Shown here piece by piece: positions 15,397-23,969 of a stretch of 37,088 bases of DNA. The stretch comes from Jannaschia aquimarina. Lineage in GTDB: Bacteria > Pseudomonadota > Alphaproteobacteria > Rhodobacterales > Rhodobacteraceae. Under the pieces are notes generated by a model. It was given only the letters and a program-made list of their open reading frames with translations. It had not been told where the DNA came from and made no database searches. The translations under genes were made by a program, and so were the position numbers. The stretch is from positions 1 through 37,088 of the forward strand of contig NZ_JYFE01000035.1 in the NCBI RefSeq assembly GCF_000877395.1. Direction: 5' to 3'. The number at the start of each line of letters is the position of its first letter. Positions within the stretch are counted from its first letter, which is position 1.

Positions 15397-17365
15397 CGGC
15401 GGCCAGCGCCTCCAGAACGGCGGCTTCGGTCAGGATCTCGGGCAGCGCGACGCCCTCGGGCGCGCCGGGGCCGTAGACCGCATTGAAGGGGATGCCGTAG
15501 CGGCCGTGGGACTCGAGGTAGGATGCGATCTGGGGGTCCGGACGTGTCCAGTCGCCGCGCATGGCGACGGTCCGTTGCAGGGCCTCCGTGACGGGCGCGC
15601 TGTCGAGCACGAGGCGCTTGTTCGCCTTGCAGGTAAGGCACCAATCGGCGGTCACGTCGACGAAGACGACCTCGCCGCCCGCGACCTCGGCTTCGATGCG
15701 CGCCGGGTCGAACCGGACCCAGTCGCCGCCCGCCACTGGGTCGGGGGCCGATCCGCCGGGGACGAGGATCGCCGCGAGGATCGCGGCCGCCAGACCGCCG
15801 CCCGCGACCATCGCCCGACGGCGGCGCAGGGACAGGGCCGCCAGCACGGCGACCGCCACCGCGGCGACCGCCACCGCGGGCCAAGGCCCGGCCGATGCCC
15901 AGAGCACGCTCAGCAGCCAGAGCGCCGCAAGCGCCAGCAGGCCGCCCAGCACCGCCTTGACACTCGCCATCCACGGCCCCGGCCGGGGCAGGCGCCGCAC
16001 GAGACCGGGCCGCGCCGCGACCGCGAGATAGGGCAAGGCCAGACCGGCTCCCATGGCCAGGAACACGGCAAGCGTCGTGCCCGCGCCGCTGGTCAGCGCG
16101 TAGGCCACCGCCGTGCCGATGAAGGGCGCCGAACAGGGCGTCGCCATCACCGCGGCGAATGCACCGGTCGCGAAATCGCCCCTGAGGCCGGTGCCCCCGG
16201 CGCGCCCCATCGCACTGGCCACGCCCGAGGGCAGCGGTGCCTCCCACAGGCCCCAGAGGCTGGCCGCGAAGAGGATCATCAGAACGACCATCACCGCCAG
16301 GAAGGCGGGTTGCTGGAACTGCACGCCCCAGCCCACCGCGACCCCTGCCGCGCGCAGCCCGATCAGCACCAGCGCGAGCGTCGCGAAAAAGGCGATCACT
16401 CCCGATGCGGCGGCGAGGAAGCCCAGCCTCACCTCGGCCAGCGCCCGGTCCCGTGCCTGCAGCGCCGAGGCGAGCTTGAGCGACAGGACCGGCAGCACGC
16501 AGGGCATCGCGTTCAGGATGAACCCGCCCAGCAGGGCGAAGGCGAGGATGGTCCAGATCCCCTGCCCCGACGCGGGCGGCGCGGGTGCCGTGGTAGCCAG
16601 ATCGGCGCGGAACGTCATGGCCCGCTCTCCGTCGACCAGCGTCACGTCGAGGGGCCCCTCGCCCGGCCCGGTCACCGGCAGCCGCGCCCAGAGCGTGCGG
16701 CCATCGACACGGATATCGGGGGGGCCGAAAGCGCCGAATTCGCCGTGTTCGGGGAAGACCTGCGGATCGCTCAGCGGCGCCTCCGCCGTCGCGCGAAGCG
16801 TCAGTGCCGTGTCATCCAGATGCACCGCGTCCGGGGTAAATCCGGTCTCGCCCGGCACGCGCTCGATCCAGCGCGCCAGCAGATCGGCCGAGGCGCGGTC
16901 CACTGTTCCGCCGACGGGCAGGTCCAATGACAGGGAGACCGTCTCGGGGATGCAGATCTCCGCGCAGACCAGAAGCGTCGCCTCGACCGCCAGCCGGGCG
17001 GGAGCGTCGGGGTTTTCCAGCGTGATGGCGAGGGGGAAGACCACCTCTTCGCCGTACCCGTAATTCTCGATATCGAAGGCCACGAACCGCTCGGGCGCGG
17101 GATAGGAGAGGGCGATGTCGGCGATGTTTTGGCTGCCGGACCAGTCCAGTTCCGGCGGCAGGCCCACCTGGCCGGGCGTGCGCCAATAGGTCTTCCAGCC
17201 CGGCTCCATCTCAAGCGCCAGCCCCGCGGAGAGCGTCGCGCCGCTGACGCCGTCCTCGGCGGTGATCAGACGCGCGGTGACGGCCTGACCCTCGACCGGA
17301 TCGGTCGTGGCGGCCAAAGCCGGCAGGGCCAGCATGAGCGTCAGGAGGGTCGCAAGCAGTCTCAT
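15389..17365 (-). CDS. DsbD/ScsB-like membrane thiol-disulfide reductase
   Basis: A 658-aa protein with a signal peptide (1-18), a periplasmic N-terminal domain with C134/C138 (VCAEIC), a central eight-helix-type membrane domain (about 270-510) with C289 in NAMPC and C411 in ATPCSAP, and a C-terminal thioredoxin domain with WCLTC (575-579) and cis-proline in YGIPF. This three-module layout passes electrons from cytosolic thioredoxin to periplasmic partners. The large N-terminal domain is closer to ScsB (copper-stress) proteins than to classical DsbD. It is divergent from a DsbA-like gene, its probable electron acceptor. Confidence 0.85.
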   Translation of the reverse strand: MRLLATLLTLMLALPALAATTDPVEGQAVTARLITAEDGVSGATLSAGLALEMEPGWKTYWRTPGQVGLPPELDWSGSQNIADIALSYPAPERFVAFDIENYGYGEEVVFPLAITLENPDAPARLAVEATLLVCAEICIPETVSLSLDLPVGGTVDRASADLLARWIERVPGETGFTPDAVHLDDTALTLRATAEAPLSDPQVFPEHGEFGAFGPPDIRVDGRTLWARLPVTGPGEGPLDVTLVDGERAMTFRADLATTAPAPPASGQGIWTILAFALLGGFILNAMPCVLPVLSLKLASALQARDRALAEVRLGFLAAASGVIAFFATLALVLIGLRAAGVAVGWGVQFQQPAFLAVMVVLMILFAASLWGLWEAPLPSGVASAMGRAGGTGLRGDFATGAFAAVMATPCSAPFIGTAVAYALTSGAGTTLAVFLAMGAGLALPYLAVAARPGLVRRLPRPGPWMASVKAVLGGLLALAALWLLSVLWASAGPWPAVAVAAVAVAVLAALSLRRRRAMVAGGGLAAAILAAILVPGGSAPDPVAGGDWVRFDPARIEAEVAGGEVVFVDVTADWCLTCKANKRLVLDSAPVTEALQRTVAMRGDWTRPDPQIASYLESHGRYGIPFNAVYGPGAPEGVALPEILTEAAVLEALAAVR

Positions 17366-17502
17366 CCGGCACGTGAGTAAGCCCTAACGCACACGGGGGC
17401 GAGAGGGTCGCGGCGTCCTGACGCAAGCGTGATCGCACGGCCTTCCCCTTCCCGGCGTCGGCTGCCATCCTGCGCGCGACAGACTTCAGCCGGAGAGACC
17501 CG

Positions 17503-18222
17503 ATGCGCCAGACGCTGATCGCCGCGTTGCTCGCCACCGCCGCCCTGCCCGCCGCCGCGCAGGAGCTGACCGCCGAGGAGGTCAAACGCCTTGCGCTGGA
17601 GGCGATCCTCGAAAACCCCGAAGTCGTGATGGAGGCCATCGGCATCCTGCAGGAGCGCGAGGCCGCCGAAGCCGCCGCCCAGGCGCAGGCGGCTCTGGAA
17701 TCGAGCGGCGACCTGCTGACCGCCGATCCGAATGCGCCCGTGCTCGGCAATCCGGACGGCGACGTCACCGTGGTCGAATTCTTCGACTACAATTGCCCCT
17801 ATTGCCGCCGGGCCGGGCCCGAGGTGGCGGGCCTGCTGGAAGCGGACGGCAACGTCCGGGTCGTCTATCGCGAATGGCCGATCCTGGGCGAGGCCAGCGT
17901 CTTCGCCGCCCGCGCGGCCCTCGCCTCGCGCGAACAGGGCCTCTACGAGGAGTTCCACGAGGCGATGATGGCCGCGGAGGCGCGTCTCGGAGAGGCGCAG
18001 GTGATGCAGATCGCCGAGGAGGTGGGGCTCGATACCGACCGGTTGCGCACCGACATGGAGGCGCCGGCCGTGCAGGCCCATATCGACACGTCGATGGAAC
18101 TGGCCCGCTCGCTGGGCTTTTCGGGCACGCCGTCCTTCGTCGTGGGCGACCAGATGGCCCCCGGCCTCGTCGAGACGGACCAGTTGATCGACATGGTCGA
18201 GGCGGCGCGGGAGGGCGGCTGA
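17503..18222 (+). CDS. DsbA-family periplasmic thiol oxidoreductase (ScsC-like)
   Basis: A 239-aa protein with a signal peptide (about 1-20, cleaved after AAAQ), a helical N-terminal extension (about 23-65), and a thioredoxin fold with active site NCPYC (C98, C101) and cis-proline T209-P210 in FSGTPSFVVGD. The N-terminal helix recalls oligomerising ScsC-type proteins, which act as disulfide isomerases when kept reduced by an ScsB partner; that partner is encoded divergently next door. GGAGA lies about 6 nt before ATG 17503. An ordinary DsbA-type oxidase cannot be excluded. Confidence 0.85.
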   Translation: MRQTLIAALLATAALPAAAQELTAEEVKRLALEAILENPEVVMEAIGILQEREAAEAAAQAQAALESSGDLLTADPNAPVLGNPDGDVTVVEFFDYNCPYCRRAGPEVAGLLEADGNVRVVYREWPILGEASVFAARAALASREQGLYEEFHEAMMAAEARLGEAQVMQIAEEVGLDTDRLRTDMEAPAVQAHIDTSMELARSLGFSGTPSFVVGDQMAPGLVETDQLIDMVEAAREGG

Positions 18223-18231
18223 CGGCCCCGT

Positions 18232-18645
18232 CTAGCGGCCCCGCACCGGAACCATCGTGCCGAGGGCCGTCGCGACATGGACGTCGCCGGCCCAGACATC
18301 GGCAGCGACGGCGACGAGACGGCGGCCGGGCCGCAGGACGCGCCCTTCGGCTACGAGGCGCCCGGTCGCAGGCGCCATCAGAGAGATGCGGAACTCGGAC
18401 GTCACGACCTCCTCTCCGTCGGCCATTCCGGTCCAAGCGGCGAAGCCCGCCGCCGTGTCGGCGAGCGAGAAAGTCAGTCCGGCATGGCCCGCGCCATGGT
18501 GTTGCGACGTGGCCTCGGTGACGTCGGCGCCGAGGCGCACCCGACCGGGCGCCACCTCCTCAACCACCGCGCCCAGGGTCCGCATCATGCCCTGACGCGC
18601 GAATTCGGCCTCGACCCGGGCCCTCAGCCCGTCATGATCAGGCAT
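18232..18645 (-). CDS. Hot-dog-fold thioesterase (PaaI-like)
   Basis: A 137-aa protein from MPDHDGLRARVEAEFARQGM. HHGAGHAGLTFSLADTAAGF (about 49-68) is the hot-dog pattern with an H-G near the substrate tunnel and an aspartate in the following helix. Such proteins hydrolyse acyl-CoA thioesters, often as phenylacetyl-CoA-pathway housekeeping enzymes. ATG 18645 lies inside the 3' end of the upstream hot-dog gene (22-bp overlap), so the two are translated together. Its C-terminal strands (LVAVAADVWAGDVHVATALG) complete one hot-dog domain. Confidence 0.8.
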   Translation of the reverse strand: MPDHDGLRARVEAEFARQGMMRTLGAVVEEVAPGRVRLGADVTEATSQHHGAGHAGLTFSLADTAAGFAAWTGMADGEEVVTSEFRISLMAPATGRLVAEGRVLRPGRRLVAVAADVWAGDVHVATALGTMVPVRGR

Positions 18646-19097
18646 GTCGTCGATCCCGTCGCATAGAGCTTTCCGTCCGCGGCGCCCCGCAATTCGCCGG
18701 TCGCGACACCGGTGGACCGCCCCGCATGGGAGACCTTGCCCTCGCACAGGATCTCCGTTCCCACGGGCAGGTTGCGGGTCACGTTCACCTTGTATTCCAG
18801 CGTGGTGTAGTAGCTGCCCTCGGGAACCCGGGTCATCACCGCGCAGGCCATGGCCGAGTCGAGCAGCGTCCCGTACCAGCCGCCATGCACCGTCCCCAGC
18901 GGGTTCGTATGCTCGAAGAGCGGCGTGCCCCGAAAGACGACCCGGCCCTCCTCGACCATGTCGAGCCGGTAATTCAGCGTCCTGGCGATGGGTGGATGCG
19001 GCCCGGACCCGTCGAGGATCGCCCGCATGAATTCGAGCCCCGAGACGGATAGCATCCGCTCGACCGACCAAAGCTCTGATGGGGAAGTCGCGAACAT
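18624..19097 (-). CDS. Hot-dog-fold thioesterase (PaaI family)
   Basis: A 157-aa protein with PLGTVHGGWYGTLLDSAMAC (about 66-85), the PaaI signature HGG followed by a helix with an aspartate. LEYKVNVTRNLPVGTEILCE continues the fold, which ends with SHAGRSTGVATGEL. Probable acyl-CoA thioesterase; substrate unknown. ATG 19097 has no strong ribosome site; alternatives such as ATG 19055 would trim the N-terminus without touching the fold. It forms a two-gene unit with the following hot-dog gene, raising the possibility of a heteromeric enzyme. Confidence 0.8.
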   Translation of the reverse strand: MFATSPSELWSVERMLSVSGLEFMRAILDGSGPHPPIARTLNYRLDMVEEGRVVFRGTPLFEHTNPLGTVHGGWYGTLLDSAMACAVMTRVPEGSYYTTLEYKVNVTRNLPVGTEILCEGKVSHAGRSTGVATGELRGAADGKLYATGSTTCLIMTG

Positions 19098-19132
19098 TCG
19101 CGCACCCTAGCCGGGCGCACGCCCGGCACAAG

Positions 19133-19996
19133 TCAGGCGACGGCCTCCAGGCTGGGAGCGGCCACGCGGCCCAAAGCGGCACAGACGTCGCGCGTCAGGT
19201 CCGGGCGGTTCAGGGTGTAGAAATGCAGGTGACCGCATCCCTCCTCGACCAGGCGGTCGCACAGCTCGGCGCATTGAGCGATGGCGAAGAGGTCCGCCCG
19301 GCCGTCCCGTTCGGCCACGTCGAAGGCCGCGGCCAGCTCGTCCGGAATCACGGCGCCGCAGCGCTCGGCAAAGCCGCGTGTGCGCGACCAGTTCTCGACC
19401 GGCAGGATGCCCGGCACGATGGGCGCCTCGATCCCGGCGGCGGCGCAGCGGTCGCGGAACCGCAGGAACGTCTCGGGGTCGAAGAAGAATTGCGTCACCG
19501 CCTCTGCCGCGCCGGCGTCGATCTTGCGCTTCAGCCAGGCGACATCCGCATCGGCATCCGCCGCCTCGGGGTGGCGATCGGGGTAGGCGCCGACGCGCAC
19601 GCGGAAGCCCCGCTCGGCCAGCGCGCCCACCAGTTCGACGGAATCGGCGAAGCCGTCGGGATGCGGCGTGAACCGGTCCGCGCCCTTGGGCGGATCGCCC
19701 CGCAGCGCCACGATGTCCTCGACGCCCGCTTCGCGAAAGCCTTCGGCCACCTCGAGGGTCTCCTCGCGGCTGGCATCGACGCAGGTCAGGTGGCCCGCCA
19801 CGCGCAGATCGAACTCCCCCCCGATGGCGGCGACCGCCTCGCGGGTCAATTGGCGGGTCGTCCCCCCGGCGCCGTAGGTCACGCTGACCCATTCTGGCGA
19901 CAGCGGCGCCAGCGCGCGCACGGTATCCCAAAGGCGGAACGAGCCCTGAAGCGACTTGGGCGGGAAGAACTCGAAGCTGACGGCAGGCGCGGACAT
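19133..19996 (-). CDS. metF: Methylenetetrahydrofolate reductase
   Basis: A 287-aa FAD enzyme reducing 5,10-methylene-THF to 5-methyl-THF for methionine synthesis. SFEFFPPK (7-14, with the catalytic-type Glu9), VSVTYGAGG (37-45), ALRGDPPKG and FFFDPETFLRF match the MetF barrel, and the length is typical of bacterial MetF. AAGGAG lies about 8 nt before ATG 19996. It is divergent from a LysR-family gene that is probably its MetR-like activator, with an 88-bp control region between them. Confidence 0.95.
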   Translation of the reverse strand: MSAPAVSFEFFPPKSLQGSFRLWDTVRALAPLSPEWVSVTYGAGGTTRQLTREAVAAIGGEFDLRVAGHLTCVDASREETLEVAEGFREAGVEDIVALRGDPPKGADRFTPHPDGFADSVELVGALAERGFRVRVGAYPDRHPEAADADADVAWLKRKIDAGAAEAVTQFFFDPETFLRFRDRCAAAGIEAPIVPGILPVENWSRTRGFAERCGAVIPDELAAAFDVAERDGRADLFAIAQCAELCDRLVEEGCGHLHFYTLNRPDLTRDVCAALGRVAAPSLEAVA

Positions 19997-20050
19997 GGGC
20001 GGACTCCTTGCAATGCCAACGGTTGTGCCACGCCCCGGTTTCGTGAGACA

Positions 20051-20080
20051 GGTTCATAATCCTCAACATGGTCATGAGCC
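20051..20080. promoter_or_regulatory. Imperfect 30-bp dyad between metF and metR: candidate MetR site
   Basis: GGTTCATAA at 20051-20059 and the complement of TCATGAGCC at 20072-20080 match at 7 of 9 positions. LysR-type regulators commonly bind such dyads between their own gene and a divergent target. The site ends 4 bp before the regulator's ATG at 20085, which would also fit autoregulation. Confidence 0.45.
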
Positions 20081-20084
20081 GGGC

Positions 20085-21011
20085 ATGAAACTGCATCTGG
20101 AGTTCCGTCACCTTCGGACCATCAAGGCGATCCATGAATGCGGCGGACTCGCGCGCGCGGCGGAGCGGCTGCACATCACGCAATCGGCGCTCAGCCATCA
20201 GGTGAAGAACCTCGAGGCGCAGGTCGGGGTGGAGCTGTTCGTGCGCCGGTCCAAGCCGATGAAGCTATCGCCCGCCGGTCAGCGCCTGCTGCGTCTGGCC
20301 GAGCAGGTGCTGCCCCAGGTCGAGGCGGTCGAGCAGGATTTCGACGCGCTCAAGTCGGGAAAGACGGGCCGGCTGCATATCGCCATCGAATGTCACGCGT
20401 GCTTCGAGTGGCTGTTCCCGGTGCTGGAGCAGTTCCGGCGTGCCTGGCCCGACGTCGATGTCGACATCCGCCCCGGATTGCAGTTTCAGGCATTGCCCGC
20501 CCTGTCGCGGGAAGAGGTGGACCTCGTGGTGTCGTCCGATCCGGAGGACCTGCCGGGCATCGAATTCGCGCCGCTCTTCGACTACGAGCCGGTCTTTCTT
20601 GCCTCGGCGGCCCATCCGCTTGCGCGCAAGCCCTATGTGACGGCCGAGGATTTCCGCGACCAGACGCTGATCACCTACCCGGTGGACCGCCCGCGCCTCG
20701 ACGTCTTCAGCCAGCTTCTGATGCCTGCCGGGGTGGAGCCCGCCAGCGTCCGGCAGGTCGAGCTGACGGCGGTGATCCTGCTGCTCGTGGCGTCCAATCG
20801 CGGCGTCTCGGTCCTGCCCGACTGGGTGGTCCGCGAGGTGCGCTACAATTCGGATTACGTGACCCGCCCGCTGACCGAGCATGGCGTGACCCGGCGCCTC
20901 TATGCCGCCATCCGCGAACCCGACGCCGCCCGCCCCTACATGTCCCATGTCCTGCGCCTGATGCGGTCCGAGCCGCTCAAGCTGCAGCGGGGCGCCGAGA
21001 CGACGGTTTAG
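20085..21011 (+). CDS. metR: LysR-type regulator, MetR-like
   Basis: A 308-aa protein with the LysR HTH at about 1-62 (HITQSALSHQVKNLEAQVGV, FVRRSKPMKLSPAG) and a periplasmic-binding-like effector domain from about 90. In that domain, AIECHACFEWLFPVLEQFRR and PLFDYEPVFLASAAHPLARK match MetR, which senses homocysteine. ATG 20085 is preferred over upstream in-frame starts because it begins the HTH helix directly. The metF neighbour supports the methionine role. The effector specificity is inferred from resemblance, not measured. Confidence 0.85.
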   Translation: MKLHLEFRHLRTIKAIHECGGLARAAERLHITQSALSHQVKNLEAQVGVELFVRRSKPMKLSPAGQRLLRLAEQVLPQVEAVEQDFDALKSGKTGRLHIAIECHACFEWLFPVLEQFRRAWPDVDVDIRPGLQFQALPALSREEVDLVVSSDPEDLPGIEFAPLFDYEPVFLASAAHPLARKPYVTAEDFRDQTLITYPVDRPRLDVFSQLLMPAGVEPASVRQVELTAVILLLVASNRGVSVLPDWVVREVRYNSDYVTRPLTEHGVTRRLYAAIREPDAARPYMSHVLRLMRSEPLKLQRGAETTV

Positions 21012-21427
21012 CTCAGCAGTGCAAGGTTGAATCGCGCGCCCGTGCGGCGATGCGGCTCGACGAAGGCCATGACCATGTCGAGTTCCTCGATCACATCGGG
21101 GCGCGCGTCGCGGATCATGCCGATTCTCGGAGCGGCATCGCGGAGGTGCTCTCTCAGCGCAGCCAACCGGTCCGCCGCCTCGTCGAGGTCCACCCACGTT
21201 CCGCTTTCCACCATCAGGTTGGTCGTGTCGACGTCTTCCGGCAGGCTGTCGTCGAACTGGGCTTTCGCGTCGGTCTAATCCCTCATTGTCGCCAGCGGGG
21301 GCTGACGCAGCGCGCGCCCGTTCTTGTCGATCGCCTTCTCGTGCTTCAGGAGGGCGATGAGGTCCTCCTGCTGCCCGTGCAGCGCGCCTTTTGCGTTCAG
21401 AACGTTCGCCCACAATGCCATTCCCAT
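21008..21427 (-). pseudogene. Unrecognised 139-codon gene interrupted by an in-frame TAG
   Basis: From ATG 21427 the frame gives 50 residues (MGMALWANVLNAKGALHGQQ to PPLATMRD), a TAG at 21277-21275, and then a continuous 88-codon reading (TDAKAQFDDSLPEDVDTTNL onward) to a TGA beside the metR stop. The two halves are in the same frame and have similar, plausible amino-acid composition. One amber mutation, for example from CAG, or a base-call error would explain the break. An ATG at 21214 could re-initiate a 68-aa fragment. The family is not recognised. It is convergent with metR, overlapping its end by 4 bp. Confidence 0.6.
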
Positions 21428-21581
21428 GCGCCGATCTCCGTCGCGTCGTGTCCGCGCGCATATCGCATCACACCGTGACGCAACTATGGCCGGCGGGCGG
21501 ATATAGGCGGCCGACGCGCGGGGGCTGGCCCCCCGGCTTCGGGCGCGGTAGACGCCGCGCCTGATCCGCCCGGAGGCCCCG

Positions 21582-22376
21582 ATGCAAGGCAGCGCCAACC
21601 TCAACGTCATGACCAAGGCCGCGCGCAAGGCGGGGCGGTCGCTCCTGAAGGACTTTCAGGAGGTCGAGAACCTGCAGGTCAGCCGCAAGGGCCCCGGGGA
21701 CTTCGTCTCGCGCGCCGATCACAAGGCCGAGGAGATCGTGCGCGAGGACTTGATGGGCGCGCGCCCGAATTACGGCTGGCTCGGCGAGGAATCGGGCGAG
21801 GCGCCCGGCGCCGACCCGACCCGCCGCTGGATCGTCGATCCCCTGGACGGCACGACCAACTTCCTGCACGGGATGCCTCATTGGGCGGTCTCCATCGCGC
21901 TGGAGCACAAGGGAGAAATCGTCTCCGCCGTCATCCACGACCCGGTCAAGGACGAAACATTCGTCGCCGAAAAGGGCGCGGGCGCCTGGATCGACGGCCG
22001 GGTGCGCCTGCGCGTCTCGGGGCGGACCGCGCTGACGGATTGCGTCTTCGGGACGGGCGTTCCCTTCGCGAGCTCGAAATACCTGCCCGCCATGCTCAGG
22101 GATTTGGGCCGCCTGATGCCCGCCTGTTCCGGCGTGCGGCGCTGGGGGTCGGCGGCGCTCGACCTCGCCTATGTGGCGGCGGGGCGGTTCGACGGCTTCT
22201 GGGAGCGGGACCTCAGCGCCTGGGACATCGCCGCCGGGATGCTGATCGTGCGCGAGGCCGGCGGTATCGTGGAGCCGATCCGCGAGGGGCAATCGCTGAT
22301 GGAGGACGGGCACATCCTCGCCGCCTCGGGCGCGATCTTCGAGCCGTTCGCCGAGGTGATCCGCACACGCGACTGA
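21582..22376 (+). CDS. suhB: Inositol monophosphatase family protein
   Basis: A 264-aa magnesium-dependent phosphatase. GEESGE (68-73), WIVDPLDGTTNF (83-94: D86, D89, T91-T92) and AWDIAAG (213-219, D215) form the metal and phosphate site of the family. In many proteobacteria the orthologue, SuhB, also associates with RNA polymerase and ribosomal RNA synthesis. GGAGG lies about 6 nt before ATG 21582. Downstream, a T-rich run at 22420-22429 may end transcription, but the associated stem is weak. Confidence 0.9.
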   Translation: MQGSANLNVMTKAARKAGRSLLKDFQEVENLQVSRKGPGDFVSRADHKAEEIVREDLMGARPNYGWLGEESGEAPGADPTRRWIVDPLDGTTNFLHGMPHWAVSIALEHKGEIVSAVIHDPVKDETFVAEKGAGAWIDGRVRLRVSGRTALTDCVFGTGVPFASSKYLPAMLRDLGRLMPACSGVRRWGSAALDLAYVAAGRFDGFWERDLSAWDIAAGMLIVREAGGIVEPIREGQSLMEDGHILAASGAIFEPFAEVIRTRD

Positions 22377-22427
22377 CGTACAGACCGATCCGGTAGGGCG
22401 GCAGAGCGCCGGGCGCGAATTTTTCTT

Positions 22428-22456
22428 TTGGCTGACGCCTGGTCATGTGCTAGGCG
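22428..22456 (+). promoter_or_regulatory. Weak candidate promoter upstream of a short open frame
   Basis: TTGGCT (22428-22433) and TAGGCG (22451-22456) are separated by 17 bp, about 40 bp before the strong ribosome site at 22483. The -10 match is poor. A heat-shock-type sigma factor could recognise it, but that is a guess. Confidence 0.25.
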
Positions 22457-22495
22457 CAGCGCACGCCGAACCCGCAACCGAGAAGGAGGGCGCAT

Positions 22496-22564
22496 ATGAC
22501 GATGCTGTATCTCCTATCCGATGCCGGTTGGCCTGGCCCAGCGTGCATGTCCCGACACGCCTGA
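22496..22564 (+). CDS. 22-aa open frame with a very strong ribosome site
   Basis: ATG 22496 is preceded by AAGGAGG at 6-nt spacing, one of the best ribosome sites in the window, and gives MTMLYLLSDAGWPGPACMSR followed by HA and TGA. Such short frames upstream of a gene can be leader peptides or independent small proteins. The next gene (22678) begins 113 bp later in the same direction and starts with a loosely similar M-T-x-x-Y-L sequence. There is no known family. Translation is likely; function is unknown. Confidence 0.45.
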   Translation: MTMLYLLSDAGWPGPACMSRHA

Positions 22565-22677
22565 TCGGCCCCGCCGCAACGCGGCTCCCCTGACAGGATC
22601 CTGATCGCGCCACTGCGGGCGCAATCCGTCCCGTCGCATCCCAAGACCAGAACCAGAGGCCCGGATTCGTCCGGTGA

Positions 22678-22968
22678 ATGCCCATGACCCTCGTGTACCT
22701 TCATGCACCGGCCCGTGACGCCGACGCCATCCGCGACGTGATCGAGCGGCACGGCCCCGCGCGCGTCCTGTTGGCGGCGCTGGCCGCCCTGCTGCGTCCG
22801 CGTGCCAGACCGCCGGACGCAATCCGTGTCGTCGACCTGCCGGACCACCTGCGGCGCGACATCGGGCTCGACGTGCCGATGGCGCCCCTGCCCCCGCAAC
22901 GGGCGGGTCATCTGAACCCGGTCTTCCGCGATCCGCTGATGATCGGCGTGCTGCCCCGCCTCGACTGA
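22678..22968 (+). CDS. Small DUF1127-like protein
   Basis: A 96-aa protein whose C-terminal part, LPDHLRRDIGLDVPM (about 54-68), resembles the DUF1127 signature in which a conserved L-x-x-D-I-G-L closes a short arginine-rich helix. Residues 27-46 are Ala/Leu/Arg-rich. DUF1127 proteins are small, and some bind RNA or act in stress responses in alphaproteobacteria. ATG 22678 or ATG 22684 could be the start; neither has a strong ribosome site. A GC-rich 8-bp hairpin at 22986-23006 follows the gene. Confidence 0.45.
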   Translation: MPMTLVYLHAPARDADAIRDVIERHGPARVLLAALAALLRPRARPPDAIRVVDLPDHLRRDIGLDVPMAPLPPQRAGHLNPVFRDPLMIGVLPRLD

Positions 22969-22985
22969 GGAGCGCTCCGTGTCTG

Positions 22986-23006
22986 GCCCCCGGCGCCGCC
23001 GGGGGC
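22986..23006 (+). terminator. GC-rich hairpin before ttcA (weak terminator candidate)
   Basis: GCCCCCGG (22986-22993) pairs perfectly with CCGGGGGC (22999-23006) around a 5-nt loop. There is no T-tract, and the hairpin sits just before an in-frame ATG at 23008, so it could instead affect translation of ttcA. Confidence 0.35.
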
Positions 23007-23040
23007 TATGACGTCGAGGACCCGACCCTGCAGGCCCGAC

Positions 23041-23889
23041 ATGCTCGATCAGACGACGGACGATATCCATCCGCTGTTCCACGGCGCGCCCAAGACGGCG
23101 GAGTTCAAGAAGCTCCGCAAGCGCCTGATCCGCGACACGCGCGAGGCGATCGAGCGTTACGGCATGGTCGTGCCCGGCCAGCGCTGGCTCGTGTGCCTTT
23201 CGGGTGGAAAGGACAGCTACACGCTGCTGGCCGTCCTGCATGAGCTCAAGTGGCGCGGCCTGCTGCCGGTGGATCTGCTCGCCTGCAACCTGGATCAGGG
23301 GCAGCCGGGCTTCCCGGCGACCGTGCTGCCGGACTTCCTGGAGCGGATGGGCGTGCCGCACCGGATCGAGTATCAGGACACCTATTCCATCGTGATGGAC
23401 AAGGTCCCGGCGGGGCGTACCTATTGCGCGCTCTGCTCCAGGCTCCGGCGCGGCAACCTCTACCGCATCGCCCGCGAGGAAGGGTGTCAGGCCGTTGTCC
23501 TGGGCCATCATCGCGACGACATCCTCGCGACGTTCTTCCTGAACCTCTTTCACGGCGGCAAGGTCGCGACGATGCCGCCCAAGCTGCTGAACGACGAGGG
23601 GGATCTGACTGTCCTGCGGCCGCTCGCCCACGTGGCAGAGGCGGATTGCGAGCGCTTCGCGCGCGATATGGGATATCCGATCATTCCCTGCGACCTCTGC
23701 GGCAGCCAGGACGGGCTGCAACGCCAGCAGATCAAGAGGATGCTGGACGAATGGGAGATGCGGGCCCCGGGGCGCCGGGCCAAGCTCTTCTCTGCGCTGG
23801 GTCAGGTGCGGCCGTCCCACATGCTGGATCCGGCCCTGTTCGATTTCGCGGGCCTTTCGATTTCTGCAAACCCGCCTTCAAGCCGATAG
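23041..23889 (+). CDS. ttcA: tRNA 2-thiocytidine(32) synthetase TtcA
   Basis: A 282-aa PP-loop ATPase that thiolates cytidine 32 of some tRNAs using an iron-sulfur cluster. SGGKDS is at 54-59 (ATP pyrophosphatase loop). Cluster-ligand cysteine pairs are CALC (129-132) and CDLC (217-220). GHHRDD and LRPLAH also match. ATG 23041 begins [17 protein letters not shown], the usual N-terminus; an upstream in-frame ATG at 23008 would add 11 residues with no homology. It stands alone before the EAL gene. Confidence 0.9.
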   Translation: MLDQTTDDIHPLFHGAPKTAEFKKLRKRLIRDTREAIERYGMVVPGQRWLVCLSGGKDSYTLLAVLHELKWRGLLPVDLLACNLDQGQPGFPATVLPDFLERMGVPHRIEYQDTYSIVMDKVPAGRTYCALCSRLRRGNLYRIAREEGCQAVVLGHHRDDILATFFLNLFHGGKVATMPPKLLNDEGDLTVLRPLAHVAEADCERFARDMGYPIIPCDLCGSQDGLQRQQIKRMLDEWEMRAPGRRAKLFSALGQVRPSHMLDPALFDFAGLSISANPPSSR

Positions 23890-23969
23890 ATCGAATGCGA
23901 GTGGCGCCGTTAAATCGGTGTGCACCTTCCGTTCCCCATAGAATTTCCCGACGCCAATCGGAGAAATTC

